Positions 43,551 to 51,680 of a DNA stretch of 64,000 bases are shown piece after piece (position 1 is the stretch's first letter; the number at the start of each line of letters is the position of its first letter). The position numbers and the translations under genes were made by a program. Under the pieces are notes generated by a model. That model was not told where the DNA came from. It saw nothing but the letters and a program-made list of their open reading frames with translations, and ran no database searches. The DNA comes from Bradyrhizobium algeriense (GTDB taxonomy: Bacteria > Pseudomonadota > Alphaproteobacteria > Rhizobiales > Xanthobacteraceae). Location: the NCBI RefSeq assembly GCF_003062295.1, contig NZ_PYCN01000012.1, positions 124,001-188,000 on the forward strand. The letters are read 5' to 3'.

Positions 43551-45335
43551 TTAGCCCAGCAACGCCGCATCCGCGCCGTTCACGGCTTCCGCGCTGTCGG
43601 TGACCGTCTTCTCCAGCGATCCCGCTTGCACGGTAACGTTCTCGGCAAAGAACCGCGCCACCGTCACGTAGCGCTGCGGATCGCCGCCGGCCTCGCCGTT
43701 GCCCTTCGCGGCCAGCGCTTCGCCGGCCAGCATGCAGCCGCCGAGCGTCGAGCCGAACAAGCGCAAATATGGCGTGGCGCCGGCGAGCGCGTCGTTCGGC
43801 GCGGACGCCACGCGTTCCAGCAGCCACTTGCTGGCGCGCTCCAGCGAGCCGAGCGCGTCGCGCAGTTTTGGTCCCGTGGTGCCGAACGCGGGATCGTTCG
43901 AGGCCTCGACCTGCTTGACGATGCCGCTGAGTTCATCGAGCAGGGCCCAGACCGATGCGCCGCCGTTCGCGGCGAGTTTGCGCGTGACGAGGTCGATCGA
44001 CTGAATGCCGTTGGTGCCCTCGTAGATCGAGGTGATGCGCGCGTCGCGATAATGCTGCGCGGCGCCGGTCTCCTCGATAAAACCCATGCCGCCGTGGATC
44101 TGCACGCCGAGATACGTCACCTCGTTGCCGATGTCGGTGGAGAAGGCCTTTGCAATCGGCGTCAGCAGCGCGCCGCGCGCGGCGGCATCGGCCCGCACCT
44201 TGGCATCCGTGGCGCGCGTGGAAATGTCGAGCGCCACCGCCGTGGCGTAGCAGATCGAGCGGGCGGCGGCCGTCAGGCTGCGCATCTGCAACAGCATGCG
44301 CTTGACGTCGGGATGCACGATGATCGGGTCGAGCCCGTCGCCCTTCTTGCCGACGGCGCGGCCCTGCTTGCGCTCCTGCGCAAAGGCCAGCGCCTGCTGG
44401 TAGGCGCGGTCGGCGATGCCGACGCCTTCGAGGCCGACGCCGAGGCGGGCCTGATTCATCATCGTGAACATGCAGAGCATGCCGCGATTTTCCTCGCCGA
44501 TCAGGTAACCGACGGCGCCGCCGTGATCGCCCATCGTCATGGTGCAGGTGGGGGAGGCGTGCATGCCGAGCTTGTGTTCGACGCCGGACGGATAGATGTC
44601 GTTGCGCGCGCCCAGCGAGCCGTCGGCGTTGACCATGAATTTCGGAATCAGGAACAGCGAAATCCCCTTGGTGCCCGCGGGCGCATCGGGCAGGCGGGCG
44701 AGAACGAAATGCACGATGTTATCGGTCATGTCGTGGTCGCCATAGGTGATGAAGATCTTGGTGCCCTTGATGCGGTAGGTACCATCACCAGCGCGCTCGG
44801 CGCGGGTACGCAGCGCGCCGACATCGGAGCCGGCCTGCGACTCGGTGAGCTGCATGGTGCCGGTCCATTCGCCCGAGACGAGTTTTTCCAGATAGATCTG
44901 CTTCAGCTCCTCGCTGCCATGGGCGTCGAGCGCCTCGATGGCGGAGAGCGTCAGCAGCGGGCAGAGGCCGAACGCGATGTTCGACGCGCTCCAGATTTCG
45001 GTGCAGGCGGCGTTGATCGCCATCGGCAGGCCCTGGCCGCCAAAAGCTTCCGGGCCCGACACCGCGTTCCACCCGCCGGCGATCCAGCGCTGGTAGGCAT
45101 CCGGCCAACCGGGCGCGGTCGTCACCTTGTCGTCGGCGAGCTTGATGCCGTGTTCGTCGCCCACTTTGTTCAGCGGCGCCAGCACGTCGCCGGCGAATTT
45201 GCCGGCTTCCTCCAGCACGGCCGCGGTGATGTCGCCGTCGAAATCGCCGTAATGTCCGGCCTTCACGGCCGCCTGCAGGCCTGCGCCGTGGTTGAGGGCG
45301 AGCAGGATGTCGGAGATCGGCGCGCGGTAAGTCAT
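43551..45335 (-). CDS. Acyl-CoA dehydrogenase (DmdC/FadE-like, C-terminal extension)
   Basis: This FAD enzyme of 594 residues oxidises an acyl-CoA. 'MQLTESQAGSDVGALRTRAE' and 'RGMLCMFTMMNQARLGVGLE' type segments cover the middle domain. The catalytic Glu is in 'SIYEGTNGIQSIDL'. The extra C-terminal domain (about 480-594) is typical of the DmdC-like and long-chain subgroup. The substrate cannot be fixed. The start at 45335 gives the standard 'TYRAPISDILLALNH' N-terminus; the frame extends 45 bases further. Confidence 0.92.
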   Translation of the reverse strand: MTYRAPISDILLALNHGAGLQAAVKAGHYGDFDGDITAAVLEEAGKFAGDVLAPLNKVGDEHGIKLADDKVTTAPGWPDAYQRWIAGGWNAVSGPEAFGGQGLPMAINAACTEIWSASNIAFGLCPLLTLSAIEALDAHGSEELKQIYLEKLVSGEWTGTMQLTESQAGSDVGALRTRAERAGDGTYRIKGTKIFITYGDHDMTDNIVHFVLARLPDAPAGTKGISLFLIPKFMVNADGSLGARNDIYPSGVEHKLGMHASPTCTMTMGDHGGAVGYLIGEENRGMLCMFTMMNQARLGVGLEGVGIADRAYQQALAFAQERKQGRAVGKKGDGLDPIIVHPDVKRMLLQMRSLTAAARSICYATAVALDISTRATDAKVRADAAARGALLTPIAKAFSTDIGNEVTYLGVQIHGGMGFIEETGAAQHYRDARITSIYEGTNGIQSIDLVTRKLAANGGASVWALLDELSGIVKQVEASNDPAFGTTGPKLRDALGSLERASKWLLERVASAPNDALAGATPYLRLFGSTLGGCMLAGEALAAKGNGEAGGDPQRYVTVARFFAENVTVQAGSLEKTVTDSAEAVNGADAALLG

Positions 45336-45612
45336 GACGAAAATCTCGCTTTTGGCTAATGGCTGCCGCCGTCTTCCCACGAAACCGGGGTTCTCTCAAC
45401 TCTCCGCTGGGCGGTATTCGCCCCGCCTGGGGGCGCGAAAACCGGCCCGGCGCACCCAAAGCAATGACCCTTTATATAAGGGTAGATCGACGGGGCCCGA
45501 TTTTGGGGTGAAATTCGGCCCCGCAGCCTGTTGAAATAGCGTTGCTCCCTCTATAGACCGGCGGTGCCGGAACAGGTCGCGCTGGTCGATCCCGTGTTCC
45601 GGCCCGGACTGT

Positions 45613-45687
45613 TGGGGCGTAGCCAAGCGGTAAGGCAGCGGATTTTGATTCCGCCATTCGGAGGTTCGATCCCTCCCGCCCCAGCCA
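45613..45687 (+). tRNA. tRNA-Gln (TTG anticodon)
   Basis: TGGGGCG at 45613-45619 pairs with CGCCCCA at 45677-45683. The anticodon loop is TTTTGAT with anticodon TTG, closed by the GCGGA / TCCGC stem. The T-arm reads GGAGGTTCGATCCCTCC. CCA is encoded at 45685-45687. A broken tyrosine integrase begins about 100 bases downstream, so this gene is probably an integration site. Confidence 0.95.
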
Positions 45688-45788
45688 GCGCGCCGACCAC
45701 CGTTGAAAATACTGAAAAATCGGCCTGGCTGGGGAGCTGATGCACAGCTCTGCGACGCATTCCTGCTGCACAACGGTGTCGCGTTCCG

Positions 45789-46760
45789 ATGGCTGTCCGC
45801 CTCTTTCGCCGTGAGGCGACCTACTGGCGGCGGCGCGTGCCTCGCGCGCTCGCCATTTTTCAGGGGCGCCCGCATGTTTTTTTGAGCCTGCGGACGACGA
45901 GCCCGGTGATGGCGCGTCGGCTGGGAGCTCAACTCGACGCCATTCTGGAAGACGCCGCGATGCTTGCCGAGAACACCGACCTGCACCTAACACCGTCCCA
46001 AATCGACACAATGCTTCGCGCTGTCGTGGAGCGGCATCTAACTAAGCTGGAGAAGGTCGCACTTGCTGCAAAGAGCGCGCTCGGTTTCGACGTCGACCAG
46101 GCGCGGTCGGACGACAAGCGGGCATTGTGGACCTACGCCTTGCTCGATGCCCAGGGCGCCACCGCCGTCGTCCGCGCGGTGGATCGTATCCGCATGACCT
46201 CCGATGGACTTTCGGAGGCCGTCATCGAGGCCGTGCAGCGTCATTTGGCCATGCTTCAGAAGAACGGTCTTAGCAGCGGAACTGTCAATCGGCATTTGAC
46301 CTTATCTTGGTCAGATATTCGAGTACGCCAGCGCTCGCGGCTTGGAGAACTTCGACAAGATCGATCTCTCAAAAGCTTCGCGCCAAGAGCGACCGCGACA
46401 CGCGCGATCGGGACGAAAGGCTCAAGCTGCCTATCGAGCGCGCCGTGGCGATCTTTCGGACAGCCCCGTTCAACAACGGCGCAAGCCGGAATGCGCTTGG
46501 AGAACCGGGCGTGACAGGCGCTCACCAAATCTTCCACTGCGCGCTCTATTTTGTGCCGATCCTCATTTATTACACGGGGGGCCGCCGCGAGGAGCTCTGT
46601 GGAGCGATGGTCGATGATGTGATCTTATAACGGAGACGTTCCGTATAACGGCGACGTTCCCTATCTCCACATTGCCAAAATTGAACGCAGGCGGATCAAG
46701 AAGGTCCAGTCCCAGCGCAACATTCCGTTGCATCCGGAGGCGCGGGTAGCGTCAATCGTT
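45789..46760 (+). pseudogene. Tyrosine recombinase (integrase), decayed
   Basis: The first part (45789 to about 46315) keeps the start 'REATYWRRRVPRALAIF', typical of tRNA-targeting phage-type integrases, and the core-binding helices. The frame then shifts: 'FEYASARGLENFDKIDLSK' follows in one frame. 'RAVAIFRTAPF' and 'YYTGGRREELCGAMVDD', carrying the first catalytic Arg, follow in another, ending with a stop at 46630. A third shift leads to 'GDVPYLHIAKIERRRIKK' and 'QRNIPLHPEARVAS'. The C-terminal His-x-x-Arg/Tyr catalytic region is missing. At least three lesions make it inactive. Its position beside tRNA-Gln fits a former integrative element. Confidence 0.88.
46625..46662. repeat. Tandem 18-bp duplication inside the integrase remnant
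   Basis: TATAACGGAGACGTTCCG is followed directly by TATAACGGCGACGTTCCC. The duplication adds an in-frame stop in one reading frame and helps explain the loss of the integrase frame. Confidence 0.75.
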
Positions 46761-46854
46761 TTTCCCGCCATCTCCCTTCACCCCGCCATCTCACCTAACG
46801 AAGAGGTCGTCCGGACGAGGTGTTCGGTCCGGAGTAACTATCGACCAACCCGCG

Positions 46855-47352
46855 CTATCGTCGGCGACGCGTTCTGGTTTGCGCCGCTTTCTTGGCGGCG
46901 GCAGAGCGGCCAGCGGAGCCTTTTGTCTTTACGGCTTTTCTGGCTGCCGCAGAACGAGCTGAGGCGGTGCGGCGCGAGGCGGCACGCTGCGTTTGCTTCG
47001 AGAGCGCGGTGCGCGACGCCGTGCTGCGCGGTTCGCGCTTAAGGACCCGTGACACGGCGCGCGAGACGCGCGGTCGGCGTCGGGGCTTTCGCTTGCCCTG
47101 GCCTGCCTCATACTCGGCGCTTTTGCGGGTGCTCGCCTTGGCCGTGCCTTTCCGTGGCGGGCGAAGAGCAACGCCTGCGCGCCGCGCTTTGGATAGGCCA
47201 ATGGCAATGGCCTGCTGCGGCGATCTCGCCCCATGTTCGCCGCGGCGAACCTTGCGGATCTCCTCATGCACAAATTCGCCCGCCTGAGTGGTGGTTGATT
47301 TGCCCGCGCGCTTGTCCTTCCGGGCCTTCTCCACGGTTCGTCGCTCTGGCAT
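46855..47352 (-). CDS. DUF6496 protein (Lys/Arg/Ala-rich)
   Basis: This 165-residue basic protein begins 'MPERRTVEKARKDKRAGKST', followed by 'TQAGEFVHEEIRKVRRGEHG' and 'SPQQAIAIGLSKARRAGVAL'. This is the DUF6496 pattern. The C-terminal half is a Lys/Arg/Ala-rich tail with 'RSAAARKA' and 'RSAAAKKA' repeats resembling histone H1-like tails, so nucleic-acid binding is plausible but unproven. The ATG at 47352 is preferred over 47448. A second degraded copy of the tail lies near 55.1 kb. Confidence 0.85.
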   Translation of the reverse strand: MPERRTVEKARKDKRAGKSTTTQAGEFVHEEIRKVRRGEHGARSPQQAIAIGLSKARRAGVALRPPRKGTAKASTRKSAEYEAGQGKRKPRRRPRVSRAVSRVLKREPRSTASRTALSKQTQRAASRRTASARSAAARKAVKTKGSAGRSAAAKKAAQTRTRRRR

Positions 47353-47574
47353 GACTATTTCCTCCATAGTGCCCTCAAGCGTAACGCCGTACCTCGCAAA
47401 AGGTCCCTGAACGCTGCTTGCGGGGTGTGGACGCCGCAGCCACGCCATGGCCTAACATGCCGCGCATGTGCTTATCGGAACAACATCGAGCAACTCTGCC
47501 GATCCGGGCAGAGTCGGCAGCGCGACCTTGCGCGCAACTATTTCCCGCCTTCGAGTCAACCCATCACGAGATGC

Positions 47575-47919
47575 TCAGCGAGCACCGTCCAAGACTTCGG
47601 CAACTTCCAGGACCTCGGCAACTTCGTAAAGATGTGGATCAATTTGGTCGGTCAAATCGTCAAGCGTCCCCCAGGCCTTGCGAAAATCTGGAGATTGGTG
47701 AGCCTGCTGCAGGAGTTGACGGCTTTGCCATTGGACGTAGTTGACAATGCGTCGTCCGTCGAGACTGCGATGCAGGCTGATTGAGACAAAGCCCGGCTGG
47801 CGCGCCATGAAACGCGCTCGCTCCGCCATCATTGACAAAACCTCAGCCTGCTTTTCCGGCTCGGTATCAACCACCGTGATCTGCGTGATCGTCTGAGTGT
47901 TGATCTGAATATTGGGCAT
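47575..47919 (-). CDS. Antibiotic biosynthesis monooxygenase (ABM) domain protein
   Basis: This 114-residue protein has an ABM fold ('QITVVDTEPEKQAEVLSMMA', 'ARQPGFVSISLHRSLDGRRI', 'NYVQWQS'). These dimeric beta-barrel proteins degrade or modify quinones, haem or similar compounds, or act as sensors. The active-site histidine is not obvious. The C-terminus repeats 'EVAEVL' (a short tandem duplication). It is isolated from any antibiotic pathway. Confidence 0.85.
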   Translation of the reverse strand: MPNIQINTQTITQITVVDTEPEKQAEVLSMMAERARFMARQPGFVSISLHRSLDGRRIVNYVQWQSRQLLQQAHQSPDFRKAWGTLDDLTDQIDPHLYEVAEVLEVAEVLDGAR

Positions 47920-48502
47920 GATGCCTCTCCTTTCTCGGGCGATTTTCCGCCGTGCATCGCTGTGATCCTGGCATTTCGGTAGTCTCAGATCCTGAGCTCA
48001 TCGATCAATCTCTCCGAACGCGCTGGACCACCTCGCCGTCAAGCTCCAGAACCAGGCGCAACACCCCGTGTGCCGCCAGGTGTTGCGGTCCGAAATTGAT
48101 CGTGAAGTTGCGGAGCGCAGCCCGGCCATGCGGATTTCCTTCGCTTCGCTGGAACTGAAACGCCCGGTACCTTCATCTGTTCCGCAAACGCGCCAATCGG
48201 CGGAACGTATGACGTTTGGTCTTGCCTATTGCGCGATCGAAATGATGCCGATGCCGCGCTACGACGCTGAGCGTTTCGGCTTTGCACTGCGTGCGTCACC
48301 GGCAAGCCTGCGTGATGATTGTCGCGGGACATCGTACGCCAAAATGGCGCCGGCCTTTTACAGTCAGCGACTGACCAGCGGAAAGACTATAGGCGGCCGT
48401 ATAGCTCGCCGGCGAGCCAGGAACCCGCGTAGCGATCGCTCTAATGCTGCTCCATCTGGAACTCGGGCTCGCCCTGAACATTATGCTTTCGGCCACTCGA
48501 GC
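47920..48502. other. Gene-free stretch with a nuoD scrap
   Basis: These 583 bases hold no complete gene. The only identifiable piece is the nuoD fragment at 48005-48118 on the minus strand. The rest appears to be spacer before the phospholipase-like gene. Confidence 0.5.
48005..48118 (-). pseudogene. nuoD: nuoD N-terminal fragment
   Basis: Read on the minus strand, the frame gives 'ALRNFTINFGPQHLAAHG' and then 'VLRLVLELDGEVV' before a stop at 48005-48007. This is the signature N-terminus of NADH:quinone oxidoreductase subunit D ('FTINFGPQHPAAHGVLRL' in the family), with Pro changed to Leu. Only about 35 codons remain and no start codon is in frame. It is a scrap left by rearrangement, not a functional gene. 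A real nuo operon must be elsewhere. Confidence 0.82.
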
Positions 48503-49021
48503 ATGACGAGGCTTAATGCCATGTATCTCCGGCTGGAGCGTTCGTGCGTGGTTGTCGTCCTTTGCGCCTGTGTTGTCCTGACCGCAATGGCGGAAGCGCG
48601 ATCTGGAGAATTTCACAGCAAGCAGTCGATTGCTGGCGACGGCCGTCACGTCGACTACGGCGGGCTGCTATTTCATGGCAATTACTGTGGTCCGGGTAGC
48701 CGACCAGGAACTCGGCCTGTTGATGCTTTGGATGCTGCCTGTATGCGTCACGACGCCTGCGGGCGTTTCAATGCCCTCCCGAGCTGCGCCTGCAATGCGA
48801 GACTTCAATATGAAGCAGCAGCGATTGCGCGCAATCCCGCACAACGGCCGGATATTCAATTCCTGGCTTCCATCACGGCGGCCGGTGCTGGCTTATTGCT
48901 GTGTCAGCCATCCTCACAAGTTTCTCGCGATCCGATCGGCTTTCCGGCGATTGACCCATATCGACTAAATGGATCTCAGGAATGGAAACGCGGTCCAAGA
49001 CATCGTCATTTGACACGCTGA
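48503..49021 (+). CDS. Secreted phospholipase A2-like protein
   Basis: This 172-residue protein has a signal peptide (about 1-32). The calcium loop 'YCGPG' is at residues 61-65. The catalytic pair H83-D84 is in 'CMRHDACG', with Cys at 80 and 86 and two further Cys at 95 and 97 ('SCACNARL'). This is the layout of small prokaryotic PLA2 enzymes, which cleave the sn-2 ester of phospholipids. The frame is open upstream to 48068, but the signal peptide fixes the start at 48503 or 48521. A membrane-active or host-interaction role is possible. Confidence 0.82.
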   Translation: MTRLNAMYLRLERSCVVVVLCACVVLTAMAEARSGEFHSKQSIAGDGRHVDYGGLLFHGNYCGPGSRPGTRPVDALDAACMRHDACGRFNALPSCACNARLQYEAAAIARNPAQRPDIQFLASITAAGAGLLLCQPSSQVSRDPIGFPAIDPYRLNGSQEWKRGPRHRHLTR

Positions 49022-49040
49022 TCAGCGAAAGGTGGACATC

Positions 49041-49274
49041 ATGGCGACATGTGAAACCTGCGGCAACGACTACGACAAAGCCTTTCAGGTCACGATGAAC
49101 GGCAAGGCACATACCTTTGATAGCTTCGAATGCGCCATTCATGCGCTCGCACCAACCTGCAATCATTGCGGAATCCGCATCGTCGGGCATGGCCTCGAGA
49201 AGGCCGGCACATTTTTTTGTTGCGAGCATTGTGCCGAAGACGAAGGCGTTAAAGGTCTGCGCGATCGGATCTAG
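49041..49274 (+). CDS. Small Cys-rich zinc protein
   Basis: This protein of about 77 residues starts 'MATCETCGNDYDKAFQVT' and has three CxxC-type pairs: 'CETC', 'CNHCG' and 'CCEHC'. 'TFDSFECAIHALAP' lies in the middle. The pattern resembles metallothionein or zinc-ribbon small proteins common in soil bacteria. It follows the phospholipase-like gene by 19 bases and may be co-transcribed. Confidence 0.82.
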   Translation: MATCETCGNDYDKAFQVTMNGKAHTFDSFECAIHALAPTCNHCGIRIVGHGLEKAGTFFCCEHCAEDEGVKGLRDRI

Positions 49275-49304
49275 CCCGGGCGATCTGTTTGGGGTCGGGC
49301 CCGG

Positions 49305-50237
49305 TTAGTGGCCTCTCAGCATGGTCTGGATGACTTCCTCGACCGCATGCGGTGAAATTCCCAGCCGTTCAAATCCCGGCATTTCCGGCGACTGCATATT
49401 GTCGACTTGCATGAGTGCTACTTGATGACGAGTAATTGGCGGGCTCGGCAATATTGCCAAGATCCGCGACAATGCGTGCCACGCGGCGAAGGGAACGGGG
49501 AGAAGAACAGGTTTAACTCCGGCCTCGCGCGCGAGGGCTCTGACGAACTCCTTATAAGAGTAGACGCGCGGGCCGCCGCACTCGAACGTGGCACCCGTTT
49601 CGGACCCTTGCAATACCTGCGCAATCGCTTCTCCCACGTCTTCCACGTAGGCCGGCTGTAATCTCGTCAGTCCTTGTCCGAACATTGGATAAACGGGGAA
49701 GCGCCGGAGGAGCGTGATTATGGTGGTAATGAACGTGTCATCTGGGCCGAACATTACAGCCGGACGAACGACGGTCGCACCGGCAAACGCTGCCCGGACT
49801 GCCGACTCGCTCTCGCCGCGTTTGCGAATGTAGAGCGATGACGAGCTCGCATCGGAGCCGATTCCAGAAATGTGTACGAGCCGTTCGACTTCGGCTTGTT
49901 GCGCCTGCGCCGCTATGCGGTGGGCAGCTTCGACATGTACGGAATGAAACGTCTCCCGTCCACGCTCGACATAAAGACTAACTGCATTCACCACGCCATA
50001 AGCGCCGGCAACAGCTCTGGCGATCGATGGCTCGCTATGGATGTTCACTTCGATCGACTCAATCTGGGAATCGTCGGACCCAAACAGCTCCCGGCCTCGA
50101 TCGGGATGTCTCGACGCAACGCGAACGGGAAACTCGTGCCTGCGTAGATGCCGGACTGCTCGGCGGCCAAGAAAGCCGGTCCCGCCAAACACGACGACAA
50201 GTTTACCTGTCTGGCTGCGACTGTTCACATTCTCCAC
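49305..50237 (-). CDS. NAD(P)-binding atypical SDR (NDUFA9-like)
   Basis: This 310-residue extended-SDR protein has the Rossmann motif 'VVVFGGTGFLGRRAVRHL'. 'AQQAEVERLVHISGIGSDAS', 'RKRGESESAVRAAF' and 'VVRPAVMFGPDD' are typical of the NDUFA9-like group, which binds NADPH without the full catalytic triad. In mitochondria this is a complex I subunit, but in bacteria it is usually a stand-alone reductase or quinone-linked protein. A nuoD scrap lies 1.2 kb away, which may be coincidence. Confidence 0.88.
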   Translation of the reverse strand: MENVNSRSQTGKLVVVFGGTGFLGRRAVRHLRRHEFPVRVASRHPDRGRELFGSDDSQIESIEVNIHSEPSIARAVAGAYGVVNAVSLYVERGRETFHSVHVEAAHRIAAQAQQAEVERLVHISGIGSDASSSSLYIRKRGESESAVRAAFAGATVVRPAVMFGPDDTFITTIITLLRRFPVYPMFGQGLTRLQPAYVEDVGEAIAQVLQGSETGATFECGGPRVYSYKEFVRALAREAGVKPVLLPVPFAAWHALSRILAILPSPPITRHQVALMQVDNMQSPEMPGFERLGISPHAVEEVIQTMLRGH

Positions 50238-50252
50238 CGACCACGACGGTTG

Positions 50253-50591
50253 TTAGCTGCGCCGCCCCGATATCGTGTACGCCAGGGCGAACCGGAGCGG
50301 GAGTTGATCGTAACGCAGCAGCCAAACCAAAGCCACCGGACAAGCGATTGCGGCTACGTCAAGCGGTGCGCCGACAGCGGCGAACATTCAGAACTGCGCG
50401 TTGAACACGGTCGTCTCGCGCCATAGTTCGGGCGACCATTGCTTCAGACGCGGAATAGATTCGAGCACATGAGCAAAGGATGGTCCAAAGCTTAACGCTG
50501 CGATCGTGACGACGAGCACCGCCCAGAACAGCATAAATCCGTGGGTCATGACTGCCATAACAGCTGGCAAGCCGAGTTGCTCCACGTTCAT
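50253..50591 (-). pseudogene. DUF1772 membrane protein gene with premature stop
   Basis: The frame begins at 50591 with 'MNVEQLGLPAVMAVMTHGFM', one membrane segment and 'QWSPELWRETTVFNAQF', then hits TGA at 50388-50390. The same frame continues past it ('MFAAVGAPLDVAAIACPVAL') to 50253, so the TGA is probably a nonsense change. The family normally has four membrane segments, and the remaining C-terminal part has been lost at the start of the neighbouring NDUFA9-like gene. It is probably inactive. Confidence 0.75.
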
Positions 50592-50764
50592 GGCACAAAG
50601 GACCGGTGCATCACGGTTCGTAAATCAAACTGCGGCCCGCAGCGCACCTACCGACCGAGTTGGAATCGCTCGGTAGTGTTTACAAATTGTCCGCCGAATG
50701 GCCGTCCTACCTCCGAGGCACGCCTCCAACGCTGGCGCGCCTCCAAAGCGCCGCTAAACGGGCT

Positions 50765-51058
50765 TTACCAGTCCGGGCCGATGCCGAAGCTGAACCCCGG
50801 CCCATAAACGCCTACGCCCGGCCTGCGATAGTAGCCGCGATCGTAGTCGTCATAGTATCGCGGAGTTGCATAGTAACCATCTCTGATCACCCGACGATCA
50901 CTCCGGGTATTCCAACATCGGCCGGCGTCGTCACAGATTACCCGCGCCTGATGAAGGAGGGAAGAACCGCCTCCGGTTTGAATCTCGTCGGCCGCGTATG
51001 CATTCGAGGCTATGAGGGCACCGGCGCCGGCGAGCAATGTCAGTGTCAGTTTTCTCAT
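50765..51058 (-). CDS. Small exported Tyr/Gly-rich protein
   Basis: This is a 97-residue protein with a clear signal peptide ('RKLTLTLLAGAGALIASNAYA'). The mature part has two Cys ('ICDDAGRCW') and a Tyr/Arg/Gly-rich tail ('YYDDYDRGYYRRPGVGVYG'), so it may be a periplasmic or surface glycine-rich peptide. The ATG at 51058 is preferred to 51064, with AGAGGAG upstream. Nothing more can be assigned. Confidence 0.72.
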   Translation of the reverse strand: MRKLTLTLLAGAGALIASNAYAADEIQTGGGSSLLHQARVICDDAGRCWNTRSDRRVIRDGYYATPRYYDDYDRGYYRRPGVGVYGPGFSFGIGPDW

Positions 51059-51064
51059 GTCCAA

Positions 51065-51680
51065 CTCCTCTGAGTGGAAAGCCTGAAATGGAAACGCCTC
51101 AACCAGCGACGGCGTTCCAGCAAATGGCCCAAATCAAAAATGTCGCCAGACGGTAATGTTTCCAGACCGTAATGTTTAATGTTTCCTGCCCGGCGCGATC
51201 CCGATCATTTGGAAGCATTGCGCTCTGTCAGCAGCAGCCATGCATTGCCGAAAGGCTGAAGGGGGTGCGCAATTTGGCCTGCTCACGCAATCGCCACCAT
51301 TTGCTTTGGAACCACTTCGGCAGGCGCCAGTTCGCCCAGTGATGAGCGATATACAAGTCAGGCGGTTGCCGGTCGTTAGTCGAAACAAGCGCCTCGTAGG
51401 TATCATCTGGCTGGCTGACGCCGCGATGAAATGCGACCCAGCGGCAACAGGCGCCGCTATGTGCGGCGTAGTCGAACCGCGTGGTTTTCACGTCTCGTCC
51501 GCGTGAGGGATTGCGCCGCTGCATCCGCAAGGGTTCGGCTGCCAAAAGCACATGGAATCCGGAAGCCGAAAGGACGGAATTGATTCCGTGCGCCTCGGCT
51601 GAGACGAGAGTTGCCCACTTGATGCCATCGGGTGCTGGAGGCTGCCAGTCAGGTCTGGATTTGGTGTTTGGAGAAAGCTC
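51065..51680. other. Spacer with a CBS-domain scrap
   Basis: These 616 bases hold the CBS fragment at 51342-51506 and otherwise no supported gene. Minus-strand ORFs across the same stretch are shadows. Confidence 0.45.
51342..51506 (+). pseudogene. CBS-domain protein fragment
   Basis: The frame reads 'MSDIQVRRLPVVSRNKRLV', then 'GIIWLADAAMKCDPAATG' and 'CGVVEPRGFH'. This matches the second CBS motif and tail of rhizobial CBS proteins ('QIRRLPVVDRNKRLVGIVSL'). The first CBS domain and start are absent. It is therefore a 3' fragment, and the ATG at 51342 is a chance methionine. Confidence 0.7.

Noticed and set aside
43497..45359. 620-codon ORF opposite the acyl-CoA dehydrogenase
   Set aside because: Antisense shadow of a well-supported gene; rich in Arg, His and Val-Gly runs.
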